From Dryas octopetala (Eukaryota; Streptophyta; Magnoliopsida; Rosales; Rosaceae), in NCBI GenBank assembly GCA_963921425.1, contig OY992833.1, forward strand, positions 17,215,738 to 17,279,737: DNA of 64,000 nt. The letters are read 5' to 3'. Positions 23,670-36,734 of the stretch are shown piece by piece. The notes under the pieces are model-generated. The model worked only from the letters and a program-made list of their open reading frames with translations. It did no database searches and was not told the DNA's origin. The stretch's first letter is position 1. Every line of letters begins with the position of its first letter. Made by a program: the position numbers and the translations under genes.

Positions 23670-24217
23670 ATGGCTGCTATTTGAACACCCCCTCCCTTCT
23701 CACTACACCCCATTTACCCTTACACTCCGAATATAACTTTTTAATTTTTATAGTTTCTCACTAAACATCCCCAACAATATTCCCAAATACCTTCGCGTGC
23801 CTACACCCAAAAAAAAAAAAAATAATAAGAGCAACCCAAGACTTGAGACCCACCCCTGCCCCCAACCACTGGACTCGTCGTCCACTTTGTTGGTGTGCCT
23901 CCTCCCCTCTCTTTCTCTTTCTCTTTCTTTGCACCTCCCAGGCCAGCCTAGCTCCTTTTCTGTTCAGCATGGGAGGTGCGAAGAGAGAGGAAGGAAAGAG
24001 ATCGATATAAAGAGAAAGAGGGAAAGAGAGAGGGGGAGGAATTGCACCCGACAGTTGGCGACAAGGGCGGTGATGTGGTGGGAGGAGGGGCTTTGGTTCC
24101 AGTTTTTTGATATTTTTTGTACAATTTGCTCTTTTGATATTGTGTTATTTTTATCATTGACAAAGTAATTGAGGGCGGTTTGTAGTGAGAAGGGAGAGTG
24201 TTAAAATAGCAGTTATC
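23670..24217. mobile_element. hAT-like MITE downstream of copy 1, 8-bp TSD
   Basis: 548-bp element with inverted ends containing CTGCTATTT(G/T)(A)ACAC...CTCCCTTCTCACTACA, flanked by an exact 8-bp duplication TATGTCTT (23662-23669 and 24218-24225). It interrupts a 3' flank that is continuous in copy 3 (about 44600-44645). Same terminal motif family as 8254-9382. It has a poly-A tract and GA-rich interior and no transposase. Confidence 0.75.
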
Positions 24218-24225
24218 TATGTCTT

Positions 24226-26290
24226 TTAGGTGGCCTAATATGCCTCCTCTAGCACCCTCCAAGTAGCAATAATCTGCTTTTGTTGTCGTTGTTTCTCTTC
24301 TGCTCCACCTATATAATCAAGCACCCAATCTTGACTGGATTGAATGTGCACTTTATCAAGAGCTTGAACCTCAAGGTGAAAGTTTCACCTACTTATTGAC
24401 ACCTAGTATAAATAAGAGAGTCCTTAATTCTTATTTAGCTTGCCATATACTCATGAAATGTCACCCCTGTGTGAACGAATTTTGTTGAAAACTTAGGCTC
24501 AACACACCACAAACAATATCGTTTCATCCCAGATTTAAATTCGAGATTACACATTTTTAATTCTGCCATTCATTCAAGCTTTCCATCACTCATGAATTTG
24601 CGAGTCATTGTATTTAGCATAGCTCAACTGATGCTACTTGTGCTTGAAAAATAATTGGACCCTATCACCATAAAAATATTAGAACCAATATATATCAAAT
24701 GTGATTTTTCTTTTTTTAGTAACAATTGGCATTCATGAATTCAATATATACCAACAGTGATTATTTTTTTAGTAACAACCGGCTTTCATGAGTTTTGAAC
24801 TCAAGACCATCTTCAACTAAGGAAGGATTGGGTGTCATCAACTAGACCAAATAGTCATTAGCACCAAATGTGATTTCATAATAAATTGTGTGTGTGAAAA
24901 TGTGTGTACACTATCCATATTCACCCCAATTGTATAGACCAACAATATGCTTATACCTGTCATTTCCATTAAAAAAGGAACCACCAAACATAAAGGAAAA
25001 AGAAAAAACAACGTCAACTTCTTCACCATTCTCCTCCCACTTCTCTCTCGTCACTGGTGGTCTTTGCCAACCTCCACCAACACCAACAATTACTCAAACA
25101 ATAGAATTTTTTTGTATCCACAAGCAAATACACTACTGACCGTTATGCTAATTAATGTTATGTGTTGGACCCAAAAATCTTCGAAGAATAATTGTTTGGC
25201 CGACGGGTAATGTTGACTTGGGAATCGAACTTTGGATCTCGGAATTGGGATCTTCACCCTTTAATGGATCTTGATTTGCTTTGGACACAAGGTGGGGTAC
25301 CCTCAAAAAATACTTTGACACTCAAGTTAGTGATTGTTCTAGTAATGCTTGCTGGATAAGAATTGCGTACCTTATCTCATAACGGGTTTCGTTATTTATA
25401 CCAAAGTTTGCTTGGAGCGCAAATAGTTTATCTCTGTGCGTCGTGCTTCCCGTGCTTCACGCGAGACTTTCTTATTTCCCACGTTCCAATTATCCTCGAG
25501 CCTTTATTAATTTGTTGTCCACTCTTTAGGCTATCCCGTGAATGGACCCAGGTTTGGGTTCATTACTTCATCCCAGGTTCATCCTTTATTGGGTTCATCC
25601 CCTAATGGGCTATTCTCTAAATGGACTGTGAAAATGGACCGTGAATGATTTCCACCACATTATACGAAATAAAACCCATAATTTATTTTTATTTTTTCTG
25701 ACAAATCACAAAGCAAATAGACTTGGATTATGGATTAAGCATATAGACTTCAAACCCCCAACACAAACCACTGTATAAAATGTTCCAGATCCTCACCAAA
25801 TTAGTAAAATCAAGACAATGCATGTTCCTCTTGCTCTGTGGATGATGTTGTCAAACGATAGGGCAAGACAGTTTAAGCAACAATTAGATTAAGCATTTCT
25901 TGGATTATCAACAATGATCCGAAGTTTATGTCTAATGCTTTGGTGTCTAGTAAAAGATGATTTGGTGGAGGCTGGAAACAGCAACCTTAATCAGTAATCC
26001 AACGCTAAGGCACAGGAGAACAAAGTAGCTCACCCTTCTATCAATTTGATCCCAAAATCCCTAATTTCCCCAAATCTCACTTTCCAATTCCCAATCTGAT
26101 CCAGTTCCTGCAATCAACCCCATCACCAATGTTCTACAACAACAGCATATCAATCGCAGTCTCCGATGAATTTGGAAGAGCTCCAGTAGTAGTGGCTCAG
26201 TGATAAATTTGGAGAAGGAAGACTTTTTTTTTTTTTTTTTTTTGTACGAGAACGATAGAGGAAACGGAGACAAACGTTTGAGACTTTTTT
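24226..26290. other. Shared 3' flank of copy 1, then intergenic
   Basis: From 24226 to about 24660 the sequence matches the 3' flanks of copy 3 (44640-44840) and copy 4 (62850-63030), so it belongs to the duplicated unit. Beyond that is a candidate LTR-like block (25161-25765) and unassigned sequence. Two oligo-T runs (26225-26243 and 26285-26295) directly precede the truncated copy 2. Confidence 0.5.
25161..25765. mobile_element. Possible solo-LTR-like relic
   Basis: A 605-base block bounded by short inverted ends TGTGTTGG and CCAACACA, with composition unlike its surroundings. No flanking duplication was found and no internal region or second copy is in the window. Weak call. Confidence 0.25.
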
Positions 26291-29200
26291 TTTTTGATAG
26301 GGATTAATGTCATTGTTCCACAAAGTTTTGTTGATTTGAAAGGATTGGAATTCTTGGACCTATCATACAATGATCTATCTGGCACAATACCAAAGTCTCT
26401 TGAATCAATCAAATATCTCAAGAATTTGAATTTCTCTTTCAATCAACTCTCTGGAGAGATTCCTTCTGGGGGACCTTTTGTCAACTTCACTGCCCAATCA
26501 TTTTTGGAGAACAGAGCACTTTGTGGGAGAACAAATTTTGGAGTCTTACCTTGCACAACTCAAAAATCAAAGACAACACATCATTTGCTCAAATATATTC
26601 TTCCAACCATTGCATCAGCATTAATCCTAATAGCTCCCATTTATATGTACTTGACAAAGTTTCGAAAAAGAAATGCAGGCATTCCAAGTTCAGTTGAATG
26701 GGTAGAAAAAATTGAGCATAGAATGATATCATATCAAGAACTTCGTCGTGCTACAATTGACTTCTGCGAAAGCAACTTACTCGGAGTAGGAAGTTTTGGC
26801 TCTATGTACAAGGGTATATTATCTGATGGAACAATTGTTGCTGTCAAAGTTCTAAATTTGCAAATGGATGGTGCTTTTAGAAGTTTCGATGCAGAGTGTA
26901 AGGTGTGGCAAACAATCCGCAATAGAAATCTTATCAAGGTCATAACTGCTTGCTCCAGCCCTGAGCTAAGAGTATTGGTGCTGCAATACATGCCTAATGG
27001 CAGCCTTGAGAAGTGGTTATACTCTCACAACTACTGTCTAAATCTTCTCCAAAGAGTTAGCATAATGGTTGATATTGCATCTGCTTTGGAATATCTTCAC
27101 CATGGCCATTCAGAAATGGTAGTGCACTGTGATTTGAAGCCTGGCAATATCCTTCTTGATGAAGACATGGTTGCACATGTGGGAGACTTTGGTCTTATGA
27201 AAATTTTGGCAAAAAATAAGCATGCAACACAAACCAGAACTATTGGTACACTTGGCTACGTTGCACCAGGTAAGTCCAATGCTGCATTTCTTTTTTGGTA
27301 AAGTAATTGTGGAGAGAATTATAAGCACATAAGTTTTCCTTCTGCATGTCTTGGTTTTAATTACAGGGGATAGGCTTAATTTTTATTTTATGGAATGGAC
27401 CTTAATTAGATGCATTATAAGTTACATTTAAGAATCAGATTAATCATTTGATTGCTTAATTTGTTTTGTTAGATTATCACTAGATACTATTCTGTAATGA
27501 AACTCTCATTTTCTATGGCGTAAAGTGCTAAAGAGTATAAAAAGACAATGTGTTAACCATGATAATAATCAACTATAAAAAGTCAATTTTCTATACAGTA
27601 GCATGTTTAATTTAACCGTTGTATTTTTACATTTTAATGACTTGATTATTATTTTCATGAAATTGATTTGTTATATTAATGAAAAGTGATAAAAGATAAA
27701 AGTAACTTTGGGTCATTTTGATGCATAAAATATATAGTTGCCTAGCAAAAGTATGGATAAGCATATAAACCATCAACCATGTTGGCCCATCGAAACGTAC
27801 TAGAATAACTAGTAGAGCTATGGATATCCAAAATTATGTTTTTAAGTAGACATGAATTTGTACATGTATATAGGTATAGTGCTTCAGTTTATGCGCATAT
27901 ATATATATATATGATCATAAGCCACTACTACAAAAAAACGTAATATATAACGGATTTTATCCGTTGTGTAAGTTGCCAAAATATCGTCGTCTAATCGACC
28001 GATGTTTATTGGGGTATCAATAGACAACGGATAATTTAAAACCGTTGTATATACACTCTCAAAAATCAATGATTTAGGAGATACCGTTGTTGCGTACTTA
28101 TCTAGACATCGATTTTTATTTAAAGACCGATGTGTACTAATAGGCGAGACAACGGTTTCTATACCCTAATGCATGTATTTTACAACTTTTTTAAGTATAA
28201 ACACAAGGTGAAATAGCCATTAAGCTAGACAACGGTTTATGTATAATAACCGTTGTGTAAAATAACAATTTCAATTTACTTTTGATGTATATAATGCTTT
28301 GGTACATATATCGGTTTCTATTGAAAACCGTTGTAGGACGACACTTTAAACAATGGTTTTTGAACAATATATTGTTGTATTATGTACATGTTTACATATA
28401 TTTTTAGAAGCTCTCAATTGTCTTTGATATATTACCACAATGCAATTATGAACATGCACAACCTGAGATGAGTTTTTTTGGTAACATCTAGATAAAAAGT
28501 AATTAATAATATTATCAACTTTTTCAATTTACAAAGTCAGAATGTATCAAAGAAATACATGTATATTATTCATCCCTCACAAAATAAAATGTTTTGCTGC
28601 CCCTAATGACCAAGTCAATATATGTACAACATAGATAAAGTAAAAACATGAGAAACCATTGTTACCCCCAAAAACCTTCCATGAAGATAATAAGAGAAAA
28701 ATAAACCGAGAGAGCAAGAGACTACTCATTGTGCCTTTGGTGCAGATGGACCGACAACCAAAGCATTTTGAGCTCCTTCCGTCTTTGAATCCCTACAGAA
28801 AAATAGGCAAATAGACTCATTAATTAAAGAAAAATCAAAGTCTGTGTAAATAAGACACATCATTGAAAATTCTATTATAAAATAAATCATATGTCACTTG
28901 GGAGATGTTGAAACTCATGGCTGCATGAATATGATACTCATTTAAATTTAAATTGACAAGGATAAAAGACTTAGCAGCTTACCTTGATATAAGCCTTGTA
29001 GTAATCTTTAATGGTTGGGTGAACACAAATACATTTGCCTTGATAAACACATACACAAAAAAATAATGAGCAGAACAGGGACCATCACTGAACACAAATG
29101 CTCTAAGAGTGCCCACTGATTTTGTAATGATTCGCATGCTGGCTTAAGCTGGCCTAAGCTGGACTAAGTATTGTCCTACGTTTGGTGCTGCAGCAGACTA

Positions 29201-29454
29201 AGAAGATGAACTTTTAAAAAAATGATGACCTATGTTTGGTGCTGTATCGGACTAAAATATATTATTTTTTTAAAATAATAAAATATAACCATAATGAATT
29301 TGTTCTAATGCTTCAAATAAGTCTGTGCACAAATCATGTTTGGTCCATTTTCCTAATGCCCAACTTATTATTTGAGTAATCATGCAAGCTTTAAAATTTC
29401 ATTCTGATCCAGTATTCAATCCCACAACAAATTAGAATACAAAGCTAGGCTTGA

Positions 29455-29600
29455 GGTTCGGACCTCACCCTTTAGGACCGGACCTCCAGTAAGATTGGAT
29501 TTAGAACTTTAAGTTTGAGGTCCGGACCTCACCCTTGAGGATCGGACCTCCAGTAAGATTGGTGTTTGAGACCTAGGCTTGAGGTTCGAACCTCCAGTGG
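29455..29600. repeat. Imperfect tandem repeat inside the CACTA element
   Basis: About two and a half copies of a 65-70-base unit containing 'gaggt(c/t)cggacctcaccctt' followed by 'cggacctccagtaagattgg'. GC-richer than the rest of the element. No function evident. Confidence 0.7.
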
Positions 29601-30289
29601 CGAACTTAGTTTTCTGTCAACATGAAGCTGAGCAACCAAGACTAAACAAAAGGAAATTAACAACATTTTCAACAACTAAAATACTGATTCAACTAACACC
29701 AAATCAATAAACAAACCGCATATCAATAAACAAAATCAATAAACTCATATCAGTAAACCAAAACAATAAAGATCAAGCAAAATAAATAAGCACATATCAG
29801 TAAACTCATATCAATAAGCCCATATAATTTACAAAATCAATAAACAAACCGCATATTAGTAAAACCCAATAAACCTCATATCAGTAAAATCAATCACAAA
29901 CCAGAGAATTTAACACAACCCATGAATATTGACTAAACCCAGAAAAATACCCCAAATTTTTATCAAGTCACAATAACTTCTCCCAGAACCAGAACAAGAA
30001 TAAGAGAGACAGAGCATGTGAGAGAGAGGAAATGAACACAAACCTGCATGAAGAAGATCGAAGAACAGAGCGAGCGAAGATGGAAGATGGAAGAACTGGA
30101 GGCAGCGTGACTTGTCTAGAACTTGGAGAAGTTTCTTATTATGAGTAAATCAGTACAATTTAGATCATACATGAACTTGCAACAATTTTATGCAGTGTCA
30201 TGTTAGGATTAAATTGAGGATATAGATCAAGATTTTAAGTTAGGTAATCATAGAAATTTAATAAATTAACCTTTATTATGAATCCTCAC

Positions 30290-31628
30290 CTCCGGAGCCT
30301 GGAAGCCTTTAGTTCCAATACAAGGACCTTCTCTAATTTGCTTTCCACTATATATTCATAAAAAATTAAATATGGCAAACTGAAGTAAAGACATTGTTTA
30401 GTCCAACCAGATTGTCCAATTTACTAAAAGGAACAAACCTTTGTTTCTTATCAAGTCTGCACTACTGACACCATTTCCATCAATCGAAAATATGGCATAT
30501 GTTCCTGAAAGGACAAGAAACACAAAGTTGAATAATATGAGTTGACAGCTGCATGTGTTAACTCAAAGTCTCAGAGAGGAATGGTTCATTATGCAAGTTC
30601 GATCTTCCAAAAAATCTAACCAGGTCCAGGACTATTTCATTTAATAGCATAATACTACTGACCAATTATTTATTAGGAGAGGTAAAATCAAGTAAACAGA
30701 AGGAAACAAGGCCAAGTATTTTCTGCCAAGAATTATGTTATGGAAGAGGAACAACATACTCGCAATTTGCCATTGTCAATGTTTTGAATGCAGGTTTTGG
30801 CAAATAAAAATGAATACTAGCCTACCAAGGTTCTTTAACTTGGGAGACAAAATACTATAAACTTGCAAGTGCCAAAGCAACATAAGCATATGTGCCTTAC
30901 TTGGTTGAAACAGAGCCCCAAGCTCCTGCTATAAAAGTCAGCATATTTAACCATAAACATGCCACAGTCAAACCTGTTATCAACAATTAATTGAAGACAT
31001 TTTAATTGAGGTACATATTTCACATATATATATATGAGTAAGTTTCTCATCATTGATTTTTAAATCATATCCCACTTTTAATTTGCCCGCAAAAATATGC
31101 AAATTAGCTTCCTCATTTTACATCTTTTCCCTGCGATACTAGTATGACTAGAAAACTTCAGACAAATACATTTAGCATGTATAAGCAAATGCTGTTTTTT
31201 TTCTCTACATGAATGTCTGTGTGAACAAACAGAATTTAATGAAAGAAAAAATGTATCTAGGCGAACAATCAACTAGTGACCATCCAACAAATTAAATAAA
31301 ATCTAGGTTCAGTATACTAAAGCATGCCAACAGTAAATCAAGATGCATGGAGGAGATGAAAAGCTTACTAGTATTTCCATACTTATGCATATCCTGTCAA
31401 ACATAGAAAAAAAAAATGAAAAAAAAGAAGAAGAAAGAAACAACAGATTTCAACATGTTGAAAGTAGGTAAATAAATCAGTGAAACAAACGAAAAATATA
31501 ATAAAATACCAATAATTAATTATAACTAACCATGGCAATATTGAAATCAATGAGGTAACCTTTGTACGTTGATCGACCTTATGAGAGAGTAGGAAATTGC
31601 CAGGTTTAACATCTCTATGTACTATTCC
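30290..31628 (-). pseudogene. Captured fragment of a CDC7-type protein kinase gene
   Basis: Three separated minus-strand segments are in the order expected of a plant CDC7 gene (the kinase that fires replication origins). 31628-31531 reads GIVHRDVKPGNFLLSHK, then after a small frame slip YKGYLIDFNIAM (catalytic loop and DFx motif). 31393-31369 reads DMHKYGNT. 30351-30290 reads REGPCIGTKGFQAPEV (activation-segment end). Each is bordered by AG and GT, so introns were kept and capture was at DNA level. A further exon-like segment at about 30504-30437 (NGVSSADLIRNK) may come from the variable insert. The N-lobe and C-lobe are absent and the frame is damaged, so no active kinase is expected. Confidence 0.75.
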
Positions 31629-32456
31629 CTATGAATGCATAAAAAAGTATTTTAGAACCTTTTACAAAATGCTCTTGAATCCAAAGAGAATATACATATA
31701 TACGTACTTGCTTAAGAATATCAAGTAAGGAACTTAATTGCATCTAGATGATTAAACAATCAGAATATTGCAAGTAAAACATGGGAACAACCTATTAATC
31801 CTTTGGAGAAAATTTAAATATAATGCAATTGAATGAAGTAACATAAAACTACTGGCTTTCAAATATAATCTACCTATTAATTAATCCCAGAAGAATCAAA
31901 TGAATTGTGTGCACGGAACACTTTATAATAAGAGAAGGAAACTATAGAATCAATTATGAATCAATTTCAAACCTCTCTTTGTGGGGTCTCCCCATTGAAC
32001 AAGGACATGGCAACCCCTGTTAATGTGATGGCACCTATGGCACCAACAAGACCAATCCCTGCACACATAAGCCAATACCAAAATAAAGAGAATTCAAAGA
32101 AGAAACAATACCCCTACAATCAAAAGTAAATCTAAAGAAATAAAGATAGATCTCAGCAAAACTTTCTTCTTCCTACTACTCATCATCAGGTTCTTAGAGC
32201 TCTATAGAAATCCAGTTCCGCTCATCATCAAAACAAATAATAAATTAAAAAAGAAATCAAGTAAAATACATAAATCATCAAATTAGGATATGAAAGTAAT
32301 AGTGAAAAAAAAATCTTGAAATACTCTTAAATAAGCAAGTAAAATATCCCAAAGTCTTTCCTTTTCTCTTTGGCCATGCAATAAGATTCAAAATAGTTAT
32401 CTTTAGATAGGCCAAAATGTCCACTATTCAGGGAAGATATGAGAACAAAGGGATAC

Positions 32457-32567
32457 CTTGATTAGGAAAAGTGTCCACTATACGTACAACTTCATCCCTA
32501 GACATGCTATCTTTCTCATGAATTTTGTGAACAATATTAATGATATCCTCATAGTTAGGCTTCTCTC
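32457..32567 (-). pseudogene. Captured exon resembling Rubisco-activase-type AAA+ protein
   Basis: A 111-nt segment with AG before and GT after reads an open frame ending DSMSRDEVVRIVDTFPNQ. The phrase IVDTFPxQ preceded by an acidic helix is characteristic of Rubisco activase and its AAA+ relatives, just C-terminal to the ATPase core. Only this one exon is recognised. A different AAA+ family cannot be excluded without a search. Confidence 0.5.
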
Positions 32568-34807
32568 CTTAGCAAAAAAAAAAAAAAGGAGCATTGACCT
32601 TTGATTGGCTGCCCGCAGAAAATAAATGGACTCTGGGCTTTGTTTTTATGCAACCTAATACCTTGAAAAAAAAAAAAAAAAAAAAGGAGTTTAGTTAGCT
32701 ACTAGCAAAGGTGTAGAGCAAGTTCAGAACAATCTAAAAGGAGTAAAGAAAAAAAACCATTGCAACAAGATGGAATCACTTGATCACCTCCACCGGTTGG
32801 ACTTCTTGCAAGTATCAAACCCAATGTTGTTTTAACAAGTTGCTGCAAACAAAATGTGGCATATTGTATTTGTATAAGACAAAATGTTATTAAACAAAGA
32901 AAATTGCAGAAAAATGAAATATTGCAGCAAGATGAAATAGCATGATTGCACGTGATCACGTTTTGACCTCTTGGTTCCACTTCTTGGACTTCTATCAAAA
33001 CCAATATGAGATTTTGTTTTAGCAACTTGCTACAAACAAAAGATGGTTAAGACAAAATGGTCATGGAAAAAAAAAAAAAAAACAAAACAAAGAGCAGATG
33101 CACTGGCAAGTAAAAAGACAATATGCACTTCTCTCTATGTATATATTCTGAGCACACAAATGCATGCACACACACGGATGAACGGGAGAAGCTACTAGCT
33201 ATCCATTAATGGTATAAGGGGACTTCACTATTTACAGAAATGAGAAACCATTTTCCAGTAACCAACCTCAATCTATATATGACACACAATGAATAAAAAA
33301 TAAAAATAAAAACCTACTGAAAAACAACTATCAAGGTATGGTAATGATTGGCTTACCTTATCAAGTTTCAAAAATCTTATATGGCTCTCTGAACATATTT
33401 ATCACAGTCATCAAAGAAGAAACCAATACCTCTAAAATCAAAAGTAAAGTTCAAGAAATAAATATATATCTCAGAAAAATGAAATAAAGAAAAAATCAAC
33501 CATAGACCCATTCATCAGATCAACAAACCAAACCCTAGACCTGCCCATTCATCAAATCAACAAACCAAACCTAAACCCATTCATAAATCAACCATAGACA
33601 ACCAAAGAAATGCCCAAATATTAACAAAATCCAAGACTAAATTAGCTAAAACAAGAATATTAAAGAACCCATACAACTTAGCCAGAATGATGCGCGACAA
33701 GATCGATCTAAGGGGAGAAAAAATAGGAAAATTTTGGATCAATCTAAGGTGATGAGCGAGTGGAGTACGCAGCTGAGGAAGATGGCAAGAGAGAAGCTCA
33801 TGGGGTTGTGAAATCGCAACTAGGGCTTCATGAAGGGTAGGAGATACACCTCTGAGGAAATAAAGAGAGAGACTGAGAAGTGAGAATGAGAGACAGATAG
33901 ATAGAGGAATTAGTGAGACTCTGAGAGGGATCTGGCTGGGAGCTTGGGATCGAGGGACTTTTGTCTAAGTTAGAGGGCTGGAAAGATGGAGATCGAACAA
34001 TTTGGGTTAAAGAGCAATGAAGAAGGAGATGGAGAAGTCAGAGGGGCTTTGACCAAAACGGGAGTTAAGGTGCGATAACCTTTTTCATTAATTGTAGCGT
34101 GTTTTACCAAAATACAAAGACCCGCAAAATTGCCAAATTTTTTTTAACTTAACCAACACAACGGTTTTGCCTAAAACTATTGTGTTTAACAAATCAAGAA
34201 AACCATAAGAACAAAAACCATGGCATATTATCACTTCATATAACGGTTTACAAAAAAGCGTTATATGGTAAATTAAGATAACGGACAAAACAAGAACCGT
34301 TGTCTATTGACCAATGTCTATTTACGATTTTGTAGTAGTGAGCATGCACATCGTCTCTTTCTACTGAAATTTGAAGGTTGATACTCTCGGTGGTGTACAC
34401 TAAACACTCATTTTGGATTATTTGTTTTATAATTGATGTGTCCACAGAGTATGGTTCTACAGGAAAAGTGTCTATTAAAGGTGATGTTTATAGCTATGGG
34501 ATAATGTTGTTCGAAATAATTGTGAGAAAAAAAACCCATAGATGAAATGTTCTCTGGAGAAGAAACTTTGCAGCAATGGATGAGTGTGTCACTCTCTAAC
34601 AATTTTTTGGAACTAGTGGATGTTGGTTTATTGAGTATAGAACACGAAAGAGATGTGAATGCCACAAAAGATGTCATTTTTTCCATCATGGAAATAGGAT
34701 TGAGCTGTTCGGAAGACGTCCCAGAGGAAAGAATGGACATTCAAGATGTAGTGCCCAAGCTCATCAAAATAAAATTGGCACTTGAAAATAGAAGCAGGGG
34801 TGTTTAA

Positions 34808-36734
34808 CATCCATGCATGCATGCGATTATTGCCTTGTTTAATTGTGAGTGCGCAACTTTGTTGTTGTTCATTTTAATCTTTGGTAGAGGGGCATGTACC
34901 GTTTTTCAATTCCTAATTCACCTTTTATTTGCTTCTTGTTGTTTCTTCCGAGGTATTGACTGACGTCCCCCACGTTGTAGCTTTGGTGTTTTCGTTTATC
35001 AATAAATTATCAATCTTTGGTACTTTTAAATTTTATTTTTCTTTCAGAAGAGGGTTCAAACCCGGGTGTGTAGGGAAATACTTTTTAATTTATTTTATCA
35101 CACAATTTTTGTGTGCTTCTACATTATGGATAAAAATACATAGTTGGTTCGTGTCTTTTGACAAAAAATCATATTTAGTTCTTGTAATTTAAATTTTATC
35201 AATTTGATCTTTGTGTTTTATGTCTATGGGTCACCCAATTTGTCTCCTCAATAAAAATGTATTATTTTCTCGTAGTTTCCTTCTCTTTTACGACAAAAGC
35301 AAGCATGCACATCATTCTGACTAGATTGAATTGAAGTGCCATCTTACTTAATAAAAAAACTTGAACTTGAAGCTAGCTCCACATGCTCATTGACACCGAG
35401 CAATCTGTGACATACAAGTCTTTCTCTTATGTTTTTAGATTGAGTAATTTAATTAAATAGCCCCTTTTAATCATAATTAAGCTTTTTTGATCCCTTTGTT
35501 CCAAAACTTATTTTTATAGCTCTTTTGTATTTTCAGTGACTAAACTACCCCTCTATATATATACTTTATAAATTGGAAATTCCACTAGGAGACCAAAAAG
35601 TCCACATCTCTCTCCTCCCTCCCTCCCTCCCTCCCTCCCTCACGATGGCTCTTTAATGAACAAAAACCAGATCTGAAAAAAGAAAAGAAAAAAAAAAAAG
35701 AAGCTATTATAGCTCATCAAATATAGCTTGACCCAAAAGAAATTAACAGAAAAAAAATAGATCTTATTTGCCCAAAAATTAAATTTCCTATAGCTCTTTG
35801 ATGAACAAAAACCAGATCTATAGCTTTGCCCAAAAACCATGGATAATTTTATTAAAGAACCCTTTTAAATACCCGGCCCTTAAACTTTTTGGCCCCCTAA
35901 CCCGAAACTTAACAGTAATGATCCTTTTACATTTTTCAGACCAAAATACCCCTTTATGTAAAAATGTTGCCACAGTCCACCATGTGTCTAACCAAAAATT
36001 TGACAAATTGCTACATGTGCTCATGAGGTCGCCACATGGTCACCACAAGTCGATTTGTGTCGACCACAAATTCCACCATGTGTCGGCCACAAATTCGATC
36101 CACAAGTTCAACCATATGCTATAGCACCACCATGTTTCTAGGCCACCATATTTTCACCAGAAATTATGCCACTTTGCCAAACCTAATCAGAAATTTTTAG
36201 CTTTGAGGCTCCACCAATTTTTCAATTCAATTTCCACCTTCACATTCAAGCAAAAGCCAGAAAGAAAACAAGATGATCGAGCAGCATCATTTTATTCACG
36301 CATTATCTATAGCTTCTCTGCACTCTGCAAATTGTACCAATACCATGCATCTACTTCTAAAACCAATCACATCCATAGCAGATATAATCATGATAATGAA
36401 TTGATGAGATATCTGATGATTAATAATATATAGCAGAACTAAGGTATCCATTAAATGATCACATGGTTTAATATATCATATATAGTTGCAAAATGTAAGA
36501 CGCAAATAGAATTTATATATAACCATTTGTCCCAATCAATGATATCTTATAATAAAAGTTAATAAAAAACAATGATTCTTCAGAATCTAATCCATTTTAA
36601 CATGAGTATATACGTACTCCTGCTTGTGTTTGTATAAATGTATATCATCATTAGCATTCATATATATTATCTCTTTAGTTGTACTGAAATTTGAAGGTTA
36701 GATTAACTGTTTCACAATTGATGTGTGTCCACAG
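34808..36734. other. 3' flank of copy 2 and upstream of the orphan exon
   Basis: 34808-35000 and 35250-35400 match the 3' flank of copy 4 (60790-61010 and 61440-61560). A (CCCT)n run lies at about 35614-35641. The stretch 35640-35830 contains two copies of 'atgaacaaaaaccagatct' some 150 bases apart. From about 36590 the sequence resembles the intron of copy 3 ('cagaatctaatccat...aacatgagtatat'). Confidence 0.55.

Larger units (their letters stand above)
27923..34340 (-). mobile_element. Non-autonomous CACTA transposon carrying host gene fragments
   Basis: Ends are inverted CACTACTACAAAA, flanked by a 3-bp duplication AGC (27920-27922 and 34341-34343), the hallmark of CACTA (En/Spm) elements. 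The site without the element is preserved in copy 4 (about 60312-60330, gatcataagcatgcaca). Subterminal regions are packed with both orientations of ACAACGGTTT-type motifs (27950-28360 and 34155-34310), as CACTA transposases require. No transposase was found. The interior has minus-strand exon-like segments: CDC7-type kinase (30290-31628), a Rubisco-activase-like exon (32457-32567), an unassigned hydrophobic exon (about 31974-32060, LVGAIGAITLTGVAMSLFNG) and a possible terminal exon (about 28732-28797, ending SAPKAQ and stop). Tandem repeats occur at 29455-29600 and 29690-29890, and a roughly 170-bp imperfect duplication at 32750-33030. Confidence 0.9.
26291..34807 (+). pseudogene. LRR-XII receptor kinase copy 2, 5' truncated, CACTA element in its intron
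   Basis: Homology starts abruptly at about 26291, inside the last LRRs (VPQSFVDLKGLEFLDLSY), with no ATG, signal peptide or upstream LRRs. Exon 1 then stays open to 27269 through the membrane span and kinase (LGVGSFGSMYKG, VHCDLKPGN, DFGLMK) to LGYVAPG. The intron is 7.2 kb because a 6418-bp CACTA transposon (27923-34340) sits in it. Without that it would be about 760 nt, close to the 744 nt of copy 4. The last exon (34448-34807) has one extra A in an A-run (near 34530), shifting the frame before NAT-KDVIFSIMEIG. Closest relative in the window is copy 4. Probably not functional as a receptor; a transcript of the kinase portion is conceivable. Confidence 0.85.
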
